From NCBI GenBank assembly GCA_011390275.1, contig JAABST010000012.1, positions 1 through 64,000 of the forward strand: a DNA stretch of 64,000 nucleotides, read 5' to 3'. The notes beneath the pieces are model-generated. The model saw only the letters and a list, made by a program, of their open reading frames with translations. It did no database searches and was not told the DNA's origin. Source of the stretch: Geitlerinema sp. S16 (GTDB lineage Bacteria > Cyanobacteriota > Cyanobacteriia > Cyanobacteriales > Geitlerinemataceae). The translations under genes and the position numbers were made by a program. Positions 37,251 to 45,946 of the stretch are shown one piece after another; position 1 is the first letter of the stretch; every line of letters begins with the position of its first letter.

Positions 37251-38339
37251 TCAGGCTTGTTGGGGTTTGATAGACGGATAGGCGGCTGCGGTGAGCGCGT
37301 GGGTGGCGATACCGGCTCGATGTGCCGCGATCGCGCCGATCGCATCGAGATACGATCGCACGCGCACCGCGCTGATCCCGACCGATTCTGGCGAGACTCG
37401 CATTGTCGTCGTGTTGTCTTCGACGGCAATGATTTGCGTGTGCGTGGTGGCACTCAGGCTCAAAACGGCACTGCCACCACAGGCAGAGGCCGGAACAATC
37501 ACACTATCGATGTCCTCTGCCCATAAATCGCCCGTCTGCCTCATATGCCTACTGTGACCCGCAATCGGCGAAATGACAAACTGCGGGGCGCGGCTTAGAC
37601 CCACCAGTATGCAGGGCAAAAAGGTATGGCCGAGTTCTTCGGCGGCGGCGCGGGGCGACAGCGCGGGATCGGGATCGATCGCGGCCAGCGCTGGCGCATG
37701 GGCAGCCGGTAAACCCAGTTCGCGGACGACGAGATGGCTGATCACGGCTTCGGCTCCGGCGATCGCATCCACTCCGCAGCCGTGGCGATAGTTGGCGAGG
37801 GCGTCGGCGTCTTCGTCGGGAAAACGAGCGACGATCGCGATCGCGTTGGCCTGGGTTTCGCGCCGTAATCGATCGGCGGCACGCAGCAGACTATCGGGAT
37901 GGGCGATCGTGCCCCAACTCGCGCCGCTGTCGGACGTGCGGACGGTGACTCCGAGCGGTAAATCCGTCGTCGCGATCCCCGCAATGTCCAGCCCCAGCGT
38001 GGCACGGGTCGCATCGATCGCCTGGTGGTGGCGTAAACGTAAATCCGGCTCGATCGCCGCATCGAACACCACGCCGATCCGGTTGCGCCGACTGGGACGT
38101 AACCCCCACTCTCCCGCCGCGAACCGATCCAGGCCGTAGCCTTCCACGTAGAACAAATTGGGTTCGTTCCAGTAAAGCTGTGCGCCGTTGAGGACGTTGG
38201 GATGGGTGATGACGCGATCGCTGATCTGCATCAACGCGCGGGCGATCGGCATCGCATCCCCGGCATAACCGCCGATCGCAGCGGCGATGCCGGTCGGGAC
38301 AATTAAAAGTGTGGTGTAGGGGCGGTGGTGTTGGGTCAC
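37251..38339 (-). CDS. DUF3326 domain protein
   Basis: A 362-residue protein. The opening TLLIVPTGIAAAIGGYAGDA followed by VITHPNVLNGAQLYW is characteristic of DUF3326, a family conserved in cyanobacteria and plant plastids. Further conserved stretches are VEGYGLDRFAAGEWGLRP (about 69-86), NYRHGCGVDAIAGAEAVISH (about 188) and SACGGSAVLSLS (about 285). No catalytic class is established, although the GGYAGDA and HPNVLNG motifs suggest a small-molecule-binding fold. It is preceded by a short gap with imperfect TCAGATT repeats (about 38368-38400). Function is unknown. Confidence 0.83.
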   Translation of the reverse strand: MTQHHRPYTTLLIVPTGIAAAIGGYAGDAMPIARALMQISDRVITHPNVLNGAQLYWNEPNLFYVEGYGLDRFAAGEWGLRPSRRNRIGVVFDAAIEPDLRLRHHQAIDATRATLGLDIAGIATTDLPLGVTVRTSDSGASWGTIAHPDSLLRAADRLRRETQANAIAIVARFPDEDADALANYRHGCGVDAIAGAEAVISHLVVRELGLPAAHAPALAAIDPDPALSPRAAAEELGHTFLPCILVGLSRAPQFVISPIAGHSRHMRQTGDLWAEDIDSVIVPASACGGSAVLSLSATTHTQIIAVEDNTTTMRVSPESVGISAVRVRSYLDAIGAIAAHRAGIATHALTAAAYPSIKPQQA

Positions 38340-38453
38340 AATCGCGGCGCTGCATACGCTCCGTAAGGTCAGATTCCGTCAGATTAGATTCCGCCAGATT
38401 TCGATCGCACGGGTCTTAAACAATGTTCAATTTTCAGCCAAGAGCGAGGCAAT

Positions 38454-39473
38454 CTACTTTTTACGCAGGCAAACCGTTAGACCTTCGACCTTAAGCCCGC
38501 GTCCTCGCGTGCCGCAATAACTGCCGCTGGACTGCTGCGGCACATCACCCACATTTTGCACATGCGCCGAATAGGTCAGCTCATAGTTGGCCGCTGCGAC
38601 TCCGCTCAGACGCATGGCAAACCCTTCCAGCGCCAAACCTTCGCCGCGCGTTCCGGCATACTGACCGTTGCTCACCCAAGACAGGTCACCCTTTTCCGAA
38701 ACGTGAGCCATGTACTCGATCTCAAGACCCGCGATCGGACTCACCAAGGCAACGCTCAAGCCTTCGATCCCCAGGGATTGACCCCGCGTTCCAGCAAATT
38801 CATTCGCGCCAAACTGCCGATCGCCAATATTTTGGATATGAACCCCGACCCGCAGCGGCACGAGATTGGGATCAGCGGTCTGAATCCCGACGCTCTTTGC
38901 ACCGAAAACGATCGGCTGTTCAGCATCAGCGCTGGTTTTGGCCGCGTCCGACGGCAGAGGCACGCGATCGCCCCAGAGAAACACATCCTCATCCGTCTCA
39001 CGATCGCTCACCTTCGAGGCAATCACAAACTTACCGCGCGACACCGCCACTGCGATCGGCGAACCAAACACCTTGGTGAGCAACGTTTGCAGATTCGACC
39101 ATTGCGCATCCGAAAGCGTATCCCCAGCTTTGACCGCCTGGAGCAACTGCGCGACGGGATGCGTACCATCCACCAAGCTTTGCGCATCTTTCGAGAGCGC
39201 ACCGTTCATCGCCTCGACTTCCTTGCGAAATGTACGAACTTGGGTTTTATAGTCGTTAAGCGGGGCAAATTCCCCGTGATCTGCGTGCTGGAGCGCTAGG
39301 AACTGGTCAAGCACGGCCAAAGCCGCCGCTTTGCCACCGGTTTGGCTGGATGCGGTGAGCAGCGATCGCACCTCAGCGAGGGTTGTGGTCTCGGCGATCG
39401 CCGGGGACATGGCGGACAGTTGGGTACAGAGCGCGTTGAATTGAGCGAGCAATGCGGCAGAATCGAGGGTCAT
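38454..39473 (-). CDS. ChW (clostridial hydrophobic W) repeat protein
   Basis: A 339-residue protein without a signal peptide. The N-terminal half (about 1-200) is helical and unrecognised. The C-terminal 135 residues carry three ChW repeats of about 45 residues each (VGVHIQNIGDRQFGANEFAG + TRGQSLGIEGLSVAL; YMAHVSEKGDLSWVSNGQYAG + TRGEGLALEGFAMRL; YSAHVQNVGDVPQQSSGSYC + GTRGRGLKVEGLTVCL). ChW repeats are typical of secreted clostridial and actinobacterial proteins and probably bind ligands on surfaces. The usual Trp is replaced in repeats 1 and 3. I chose the ATG at 39473 (MTLDSAALLAQF); the frame extends to 39776 with unconvincing sequence. Function is unknown. Confidence 0.8.
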   Translation of the reverse strand: MTLDSAALLAQFNALCTQLSAMSPAIAETTTLAEVRSLLTASSQTGGKAAALAVLDQFLALQHADHGEFAPLNDYKTQVRTFRKEVEAMNGALSKDAQSLVDGTHPVAQLLQAVKAGDTLSDAQWSNLQTLLTKVFGSPIAVAVSRGKFVIASKVSDRETDEDVFLWGDRVPLPSDAAKTSADAEQPIVFGAKSVGIQTADPNLVPLRVGVHIQNIGDRQFGANEFAGTRGQSLGIEGLSVALVSPIAGLEIEYMAHVSEKGDLSWVSNGQYAGTRGEGLALEGFAMRLSGVAAANYELTYSAHVQNVGDVPQQSSGSYCGTRGRGLKVEGLTVCLRKK

Positions 39474-39772
39474 GACTAAGGCTGTGGCGATAACAGTCGA
39501 GAACGAAGCAGCAGAAATATCGGAAGCTCGAAGCCATTGTAATAATGGTCTCGGAGTCTCACGATGGATCAGAAAAACGACCGGTTGCGGGTTCGCAGGG
39601 ATTATCGTGGTGAAACGGATCGATGCGAATTCAATGGAGCGTTTCCGACATGATATTCTAGCCCGCTGTCGTCTCCCTGCTGGTGGAAAATGTCGGTTGG
39701 TCGGGTATTGCGACCCACAGGATGCCTTTGGGTGGTTAAAGGTGGGTTGCCGGGAAGCTTTGCCGTTCGATT

Positions 39773-40579
39773 TCAATCTTGTATCAAGTCATCGACCCAT
39801 TGCCAGCGTCGCATTTGATCGACTTCGTGGTAGCTGGTCAGTTCAAAACGCAGGGGCGTTAAGGAAATATAGTGATGCTCGATCGCCCAAACGTCCGTGT
39901 GTAAATCGTCGGTTTCGCGTCCATCATCCACATCGGTTAACACTTCGCCTGCAAGCCAATAATAGTTTTTACCGCGTGGATCGGTGCGCTCCTGAAAGAC
40001 ATCGGAATAGCGGCGAATTCCCTGCCGTGCCAGCTTCACCCCGGCGATTTCATCCTCTGGTACACCCGGAATATTCACGTTCAGCAAAAATGACTCCGGT
40101 AAGGTTTGGCCGACAAGTTGGGACATCAGCCGAGTGGCGAAGGCGGCGGCGGCAGTGAAATCAGGCGACGTGTAGTGCGCCAGACTGAAGGCAATGCTGG
40201 GAATGCCTTCGATCGTGCCTTCCATCGCCGCCGAGACCGTGCCGGAATAAAGGATATCGGTTCCGGTATTGCCGCCTTGATTAATCCCGGCGAGGACGAA
40301 ATCGGGAAAGCGATCGAGCAGTGCGCCCAGAGCGAGCTTGATGCAGTCTGAGGGAGTACCGGAGCAGCTCCAGGCGGTGACATCTGGATGAAAAATGCCT
40401 TCGACTCGATTGGCGCGAATCGGTTCATGCATCGTGAGGCTGTGACCGGTGGCCGATCGCTCGCGATCGGGACAAACAACCGTTACGTCATACCCCGCGA
40501 TCGCCATCGCATTCGCAAGAGCGCGGACACCGGGGGCAAAAATACCGTCGTCATTACCAATCAGAAGTCGTGCGGTCAT
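39773..40579 (-). CDS. surE: 5'/3'-nucleotidase SurE
   Basis: A 268-residue metal-dependent phosphatase that removes phosphate from nucleoside monophosphates and short polyphosphates. The N-terminal [20 protein letters not shown] contains the NDDG metal site. [20 protein letters not shown] and the later [20 protein letters not shown] (about 96-115, Asn ligand) complete the active site, and the C-terminal domain contains the swapped-arm region. The start at 40579 ([12 protein letters not shown]) is the family N-terminus. The 300 bp between its stop and the ChW start at 39473 hold no further gene. Confidence 0.95.
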   Translation of the reverse strand: MTARLLIGNDDGIFAPGVRALANAMAIAGYDVTVVCPDRERSATGHSLTMHEPIRANRVEGIFHPDVTAWSCSGTPSDCIKLALGALLDRFPDFVLAGINQGGNTGTDILYSGTVSAAMEGTIEGIPSIAFSLAHYTSPDFTAAAAFATRLMSQLVGQTLPESFLLNVNIPGVPEDEIAGVKLARQGIRRYSDVFQERTDPRGKNYYWLAGEVLTDVDDGRETDDLHTDVWAIEHHYISLTPLRFELTSYHEVDQMRRWQWVDDLIQD

Positions 40580-40707
40580 AAAAGTCGTGTCGTTGCCATG
40601 CAACAGGCTGAAACAGCCTTTCTTTTATAGATCGCGATCAGCAATCTCGACGGTATTGGCTCAGAATTCTGGCGAATGAGACCGATGAACGATTCGGTTG
40701 CCGGGTT

Positions 40708-42375
40708 CTAACGATCGAGATGATCATCGAGATGATCGGTATAGCCGTCGGCATAGGTCATGACGCAGATATTGTGATACCCGGCATGGTAGCCACAGGC
40801 CACCCCAGTGACACGATAGTCAGGCTTCAGCAACGTTTCGCGGTGACCGCGATCGGGCACGCCATCATCGACGAGCAACATCAGCACATGCCACTGAGCG
40901 GTATGCAGCGGATCATACTGGTAGCTAATGTTTTCGCCCTGGAGATCGTTGATCGTGCCATAGCGCTGCGCCCGTTCACGGGGCAGACTGTTATCGGTTC
41001 CGATATGCCCCAACATGCCCATCGCGCCCATGTCCTCGACGTGATCGCGAGCGGCTTGTTCGAGACCAGCAGCATAATCGAGCGTGGGGAGCGGATCGGT
41101 GTTGCGCAACACTTCGATCGCCTCATAGACGGGTGCGACGCCTTCCTGAGTTTCGTACAGAAAACCAATTTCCGTTAGCTCGATCTGGTTGCCGTTATAG
41201 CGATCGAGCAGGGCGACCAGTTCCTCGGCATAGGCGGCAGGGTTCGATCGCATCCGATTGGTTTCGTCGATGATCGCGCGGGCATTGGCTTCGGGCGATG
41301 GTGGCGGATTGTTGAGGTTATAGCTGAGGCGATCGGCTGGGGTGAGCTGATTCGGACGGTTGAGGCGCTGCCGGGTATCGGGTTCCCGTGAGGTCGTTAA
41401 TGCCGCAGAACGCGAGTCTGAACGCGAGTTTTGAGATGCGGAAACGGTCTCAATGTCGGGTTTTTCAGGTTCAACGACCGGCGCAGATGCTGGCGCGGTG
41501 ACCGGTTCCGCCACCGGCTCGATCATGGGATCAGAACCGGGCGCAGACGTCGTGACGGCGACCGGTTCCGCCACTGGTTCTGCAACCGGTTCGACCACTG
41601 GTTCAAGAGCTGGTTCAACTGGCACGACAGCGGCGAAATCGGGATCATCCGCGATAAACTCTTCCGCGACCGAAATCGAGCACATCACGTCACGTGAACT
41701 GTGCGATGCGCAGCCCACACCGATCACCTGAAACGCCGGGTCGAGTAGCGCAGTTTGGATCGATCGCAGCGGATCGCCATCATTCACCACCCAGGCCATG
41801 ACGATCGCCTCAGCACTCTGACGCTGATAGGCATCAATCCCAAAGCCTTCACCCTGACGGCGTCCATAATTGCGGGTGTAGTAACCCTGATCGTTGCCCT
41901 GGTGGTCAGCGCCACCGCGCAGACCCCGCAATCCCATCACCGCAACCCAGTCCTGGACACCGTAGGTTAATGCGGGCGAGCTTTGCAAAGGGGCGCGGCG
42001 ATCGAGTTGTCGCAGGGTCGCGATCGCTTCATCCAATGCGGCCACACCTTCGTAGAGGGCGATCGCCTGTTCACCGGGCAAACGCAGCACAAAGCTATCG
42101 CGTTCAATGCTGTAGTAATCGCGCTGGGTTTCGAGCCAGTCGGCATATCTAGCGGGATCTTGGCGGAGGATGTTGAGCTGATCGAGGACGGCGCGTTCGA
42201 GATCTGTGGCACTGCGATCGGTGCGAGCCAGATGGTGGGAGGGGGCGATCGGTGGCGTGGCGGGGAGTGCCTGGGCGATCGGGGTAATGGGCTGAATGGG
42301 CGTGAGGGTCGTAATTGAGGCGAACGTTAGCGCACTAAAAATAGGGAGCCAGCCAAGCCGATCGGGTCGCAGCAT
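40708..42375 (-). CDS. Exported protein with two CAP (SCP/PR-1) domains
   Basis: A 555-residue protein with a signal peptide (LPIFSALTFASITTLTPIQP, then a second Ala-rich stretch, cleavage about residue 36) and two CAP domains. The first (about 55-220) begins ERAVLDQLNILRQDPARYAD; the second (about 355-545) begins ANARAIIDETNRMRSNPAAY and keeps the CAP cavity residues, with LEQAARDHVEDMGAMGMLGH and GENISYQY. Between them lies a low-complexity linker of Glu-Pro-Val-Ala repeats. Bacterial CAP proteins are secreted and bind lipids or metals; the role here is unknown. Start ATG 42375 (MLRPDRLGW) leads into the signal peptide. Confidence 0.85.
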   Translation of the reverse strand: MLRPDRLGWLPIFSALTFASITTLTPIQPITPIAQALPATPPIAPSHHLARTDRSATDLERAVLDQLNILRQDPARYADWLETQRDYYSIERDSFVLRLPGEQAIALYEGVAALDEAIATLRQLDRRAPLQSSPALTYGVQDWVAVMGLRGLRGGADHQGNDQGYYTRNYGRRQGEGFGIDAYQRQSAEAIVMAWVVNDGDPLRSIQTALLDPAFQVIGVGCASHSSRDVMCSISVAEEFIADDPDFAAVVPVEPALEPVVEPVAEPVAEPVAVTTSAPGSDPMIEPVAEPVTAPASAPVVEPEKPDIETVSASQNSRSDSRSAALTTSREPDTRQRLNRPNQLTPADRLSYNLNNPPPSPEANARAIIDETNRMRSNPAAYAEELVALLDRYNGNQIELTEIGFLYETQEGVAPVYEAIEVLRNTDPLPTLDYAAGLEQAARDHVEDMGAMGMLGHIGTDNSLPRERAQRYGTINDLQGENISYQYDPLHTAQWHVLMLLVDDGVPDRGHRETLLKPDYRVTGVACGYHAGYHNICVMTYADGYTDHLDDHLDR

Positions 42376-42655
42376 ACGTGATGAAGTGGGTAAAATTGCA
42401 CCCTCGTTGAAGTCTGTAAAATCTTGAATCGGATCAAACATCCGATCAAACAAGATAGATTTACAGACGAACGAGAAGGCCAGACCCTATGACCCTATCG
42501 CGATCACGAAATAACCGAAAACCGTAAATTTCGCCAAGTTTAGCAGCGATATTGTCAGCAGAATTAACGATGCAATGTGAAGATTGAACGAATACTGCGC
42601 CAATACTGCACACCGTGCGTCCACTCCACCACGCTCAGAGAATTGGTATTCCCCC

Positions 42656-42786
42656 CTAGGGCGTGTCATCAATTAATCGTAGAACCCTTATCGGGTAAGC
42701 TGTTGAACGCCCGACCCAATAAAAAAGCTAGGGGCTGAAACCCTTGCTGGGTAAGCGCTAGAACTTTAATCGATGACAGCCCCTAG
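42656..42786. mobile_element. 131-bp MITE-like inverted-repeat element at the cinA 3' end
   Basis: The ends CTAGGGCGTGTCATCAATTA.. (42656-42676) and, on the other strand, CTAGGGGCTGTCATCGATTA.. (42786-42766) match at 18 of 21 bases. The interior has no open frame. CTAG at each end may be a duplicated 4-bp target, as for some IS5-type transposons. The right end supplies the TAG stop codon of cinA. The preceding stretch, 42376-42655, holds no gene and should contain the CAP-protein promoter. Confidence 0.65.
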
Positions 42787-44042
42787 CTCGACACCGATCG
42801 CAACGCCTGACGTAGGAGATCGATCGCACTATACGCACTCACCCGCCGCACCCACTCGCGCCCGCGTGTATCTCCCAGACGTAGCTCCTGACTCGTCGTC
42901 GCACCATCCGGCGACGCCAGCCCGAGGTACACCAACCCCACCGGTTTCTCCATTGTGCCACCACCCGGCCCCGCAATCCCGGTGACGCTGACCCCCCAAT
43001 CCGTCCCTAGCTTCTCGCGTACCCCCGCCGCCATCTGACGCGCCACCACCTCGGATACTGCCCCCTGAGCCGCGAGATCATCACGATCGACCCCCAAAAC
43101 ATTCACCTTCACGGCGTTATCGTAGGACACGACTCCACCCCAAAAATAGGCCGAACTGCCGGGAACCTCGGTCAGCAGATGGCCGAGACCGCCACCGGTA
43201 CAGGATTCCGCCACCGCCAAAGTTTGACCCCGATCGCGCAACTGTTGGCCGACCACCGAGGCGAGGGTGGTGTCATCGCTGCCGTAGTAGTGGGGAGCGC
43301 CGAGTTGTTTGAGTTGTGCGGCGATCGGGGCGATCACGGATCGGCCTTCAGCTTCAGTGGTGGCACGGGCGGCGACGCGGAGTTTGACTTCGCCGTAGTT
43401 AGCGTAGGGGGCGACGGTGGGATGTTGCGAATTGAACAGGTCGCCGACGCGCTCGGCTAACACGGATTCGGAAATACCCCAAAATTTCAGCATTTCGCTG
43501 ACAAAGATCTGATCGCCCCAGCCCAGAGACGTGAGGTATGGGATCGCAGTTTGGCTCCACATGGCTCGCATTTCTGCGGGGACGCCGGGAAAGGTGAGAA
43601 TTGAGAGGTTATCGATCGGCTGCCAGAGGATGCCGGGGGCGGTTCCGACGGGGTTGGGCAACACGTCAGCGCCGTCGGGGATGAGCGCTTGTTTGCGGTT
43701 GCTCGGGTTCATGACGCGATCGCGCTGGCGGTATTTGGCTTCGATGTCGGCGATGATTTCCGGGCGTTCGCGTAGGGGGGTGTCGAAGTGGTCGGCGATC
43801 GTGGCGATCGTCAGGTCGTCGGGCGTTGGGCCGAGGCCACCGGTGAAGATCAGGATTTGAGCGCCGCGATCGATCGCGATGTCGATCGCGCGTTGGATGC
43901 GGGCGGGGTTGTCGCCGACGACGGTTTGATAGTAGTGGGGAATCCCGAGGTCAGCGAGTTCGCGGGCTAAATATTGGGCGTTGCCGTTGAGGATGTCGCC
44001 TAACAGCAGCTCGGTTCCCACACAAATAATTTCCGCGCTCAT
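42783..44042 (-). CDS. cinA: CinA family protein / nicotinamide-nucleotide amidase
   Basis: A 419-residue protein with an N-terminal molybdopterin-binding-like domain (about 1-170; IICVGTELLLGDILNGNAQY, then TGGLGPTPDDLT) and a C-terminal CinA domain (about 255-415; AVAESCTGGGLGHLLTEVPG and GVSVTGIAGPGGG). The C-terminal domain deamidates nicotinamide mononucleotide in related proteins, so NAD recycling is the likely role. The N-terminal domain has ADP-ribose pyrophosphatase activity in some members. The start at 44042 (MSAEIICVGTELLLG) is the family N-terminus. The last codons SVSS-TAG run into the inverted repeat of a MITE-like element, so the native C-terminus may have been altered slightly. 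Confidence 0.94.
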   Translation of the reverse strand: MSAEIICVGTELLLGDILNGNAQYLARELADLGIPHYYQTVVGDNPARIQRAIDIAIDRGAQILIFTGGLGPTPDDLTIATIADHFDTPLRERPEIIADIEAKYRQRDRVMNPSNRKQALIPDGADVLPNPVGTAPGILWQPIDNLSILTFPGVPAEMRAMWSQTAIPYLTSLGWGDQIFVSEMLKFWGISESVLAERVGDLFNSQHPTVAPYANYGEVKLRVAARATTEAEGRSVIAPIAAQLKQLGAPHYYGSDDTTLASVVGQQLRDRGQTLAVAESCTGGGLGHLLTEVPGSSAYFWGGVVSYDNAVKVNVLGVDRDDLAAQGAVSEVVARQMAAGVREKLGTDWGVSVTGIAGPGGGTMEKPVGLVYLGLASPDGATTSQELRLGDTRGREWVRRVSAYSAIDLLRQALRSVSS

Positions 44043-44183
44043 TGCGTTAAACCAGGCCGAACCCGATCGAAATACCGCCATGCAGCCTAACGCACTTTGG
44101 GGGGGTGATCGTTGTTGTTGCGTTTTGATTTAAGCCCAACGATCGCACGTCAAGGGCTGCTAAAGCTGTGGCGGAACGATAAT

Positions 44184-44330
44184 TTACAGACCGGATGCAT
44201 CGAAGGGGTTTTCGTAACCGGCGGGGAGTTCGTTGCGTTTTCTGCGGGCTTTGGTGAGGGCGGTGTAACCGACTTTGAAGGCTCTGGCGGTGATGGTTCC
44301 GGGGAGGCCGAAGAGGGAGCAGTACCCCAC
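44184..44330 (-). pseudogene. Short coding remnant (48 codons), unknown family
   Basis: On the minus strand a GTG at 44330 opens a frame reading GYCSLFGLPGTITARAFKVG and continuing YTALTKARRKRNELPAGYEN to a TAA at 44184. Third positions are strongly C-rich (CTC TTC GGC CTC CCC ... ACC GCC CTC ACC), as in real genes of this genome. The frame continues upstream but codon use changes abruptly near 44335 and there is no plausible start beyond. I read it as the C-terminal end of a gene cut by rearrangement at the island edge; a complete tiny gene is the alternative. I do not recognise the family. Confidence 0.5.
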
Positions 44331-44397
44331 TTTTACGTCCTGGAATCTACGAGCAGAATACGTACAACAATCAACACTTAGAAGCCGCTGTAAACAT

Positions 44398-44663
44398 GGC
44401 TTTCAACTCAGTACGGGACAAAAAACGTAGACCTCTTGTTATGAGAGCATTTGAGCCATCTGAAGAGTGCCCATGTTCGCAATTTTCGAGCTAGGCAATC
44501 TACCACTTGAACCCTGGAACGCCTACTCTTTCGTAAGTGCGAAATTCCCGAAACCGCCTAGATTATAGTACGGCTATCATAAAACTCTGTAGTGTTACAA
44601 ATATGGGCTAAAAAGCTTACAGGGTAAGCATTTCATTTTTTGTCCCGTACTGAGGGCTTTCAA
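44398..44663. mobile_element. 248-bp MITE with perfect 19-bp terminal repeats and 9-bp target duplication
   Basis: CTCAGTACGGGACAAAAAA at 44407-44425 is the exact reverse complement of 44636-44654. The element is flanked on both sides by GGCTTTCAA (44398-44406 and 44655-44663), a 9-bp target-site duplication. The interior has no long open frame, so this is a non-autonomous miniature element mobilised by a transposase elsewhere. The perfect ends and duplication point to recent insertion. It lies at the left edge of the AT-rich island. Confidence 0.9.
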
Positions 44664-44812
44664 ACACTTGCAAGTAAAGTATATTTATGGAATTTTACAA
44701 GTAGGATGCTATCCCCAAGGCAAGCAAAAGAATGGCTTAATACTGCAATAATTAAAACTTATTGCTAGCCTTGCATAGTAAGGTCGTGTATCTTACAATA
44801 AATTTAACACTA

Positions 44813-45760
44813 ATGATTAATAAGATGCCAGAAAAACAGACTATTTTTATAAGTTGGAGTGGTCAGTCGGGTAAAATTATCGCTCAAGCTGTTTCTAGAG
44901 CTATTAAACTTATGATTCCATCCGCCGATGTTTTTATGGCAAAAGTTGATATTAATAAAGGCAAAGACTGGCGTGAAACCCTTGAGAATAGACTGCTCGA
45001 TGCTGTATTTGGTTTGTTCATCATTACACCTAGCATGGGCAATCCTGAATGGCTAGCATTTGAGGCAGGAGCTATCACGCAAGCGGCATCTAATAATACA
45101 AAGATTCAGATATTCCCTTTAATATTTGATGGGATAGATGGGAACTCACGAGTTCCGGCAGATGTTCCAAAATATATTGAAGACAAGCAATTTACACGAT
45201 TTGAAGAAGATGAATGGAAAACTTTGTTTGACTTATTTTATATAGACTCTGATTCGCGAGATTCAAGGAAAAAAGAGCGAGATCATGATCTCTTTAAACT
45301 TGTATGGAAAGACTTAAAGAGTGAAATTTCAAAAATACAAAAAGAATTAGTCCTAGAGAGTTTGAGGATGGAATCGGAAGATGGAACTAGTAATACACCG
45401 AGAAAAGGTAAAGACTACTTAATGCGAGAAGTTGATTCAATCAAAACATTAAGTCAAGAAATAGTGCCAGCCATTGAGGGGAAACTTGACTACATACACA
45501 AAGACTTGAAAGAAGAAAGCCTTGAAAGAATGAGTCGCATTATTGAATATATAGAAAAGTTTCAGGATTCACTAATAGAGCCTTTACAAAGCTCTGGTGT
45601 CGTCGATAAAAACACCGATGAGCAAAAGCCGAATTTTTCACCCGATCTTGACCCAAACTTATCTCACCTGAGACGTGTGGTTAAGCGAATTGAAGAACTT
45701 GGACTACTTGAGTCAGAAGCTCTTAATGAGTTAAAGAAAGCTATTCAAAACTTGATTTAA
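44813..45760 (+). CDS. TIR-domain protein with helical C-terminus (putative NAD-cleaving effector)
   Basis: A 315-residue protein. Residues about 8-150 are a bacterial TIR domain: strand A IFISWSGQSGKIIAQAVSRA, then SADVFMAKVDINKGKDW (BB-loop region), FGLFIITPSMGNPEWLAFEA with Trp80 and the candidate catalytic Glu84, and a TKIQIFPLIFDGI strand. Such TIR domains in anti-phage systems (Thoeris ThsB and others) cleave or cyclise NAD+. The remaining 150 residues are predicted helical, with coiled-coil character (ESLERMSRIIEYIEKFQDSL), ending in RRVVKRIEELGLLESEALNE; I see no named sensor domain. Start 44813 or the ATG at 44825; neither has a strong ribosome site. AT-rich, unlike flanking genes. 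Confidence 0.83.
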   Translation: MINKMPEKQTIFISWSGQSGKIIAQAVSRAIKLMIPSADVFMAKVDINKGKDWRETLENRLLDAVFGLFIITPSMGNPEWLAFEAGAITQAASNNTKIQIFPLIFDGIDGNSRVPADVPKYIEDKQFTRFEEDEWKTLFDLFYIDSDSRDSRKKERDHDLFKLVWKDLKSEISKIQKELVLESLRMESEDGTSNTPRKGKDYLMREVDSIKTLSQEIVPAIEGKLDYIHKDLKEESLERMSRIIEYIEKFQDSLIEPLQSSGVVDKNTDEQKPNFSPDLDPNLSHLRRVVKRIEELGLLESEALNELKKAIQNLI

Positions 45761-45946
45761 GAAGATAGCAAGTGTTTGCCAATAACATCCTATGTTTGCT
45801 AAACTGCATTCAAGGAGAAAATATTCAAAAAGGCCGATGTAGAACGACACAAAAACTATTGTTCTGCTTTGAGTCACTTTTGGAAATATGGAAGAATCCT
45901 TGTAGTTTGTGGTAAAAGTTTTTTATCTATAGAAAAAAGAAAAAGT

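Noticed and set aside
44112..44381. 89-codon forward frame beside cinA
   Set aside because: Its Gly/Glu-rich translation is the shadow of the C-rich minus-strand coding remnant at 44184-44330.
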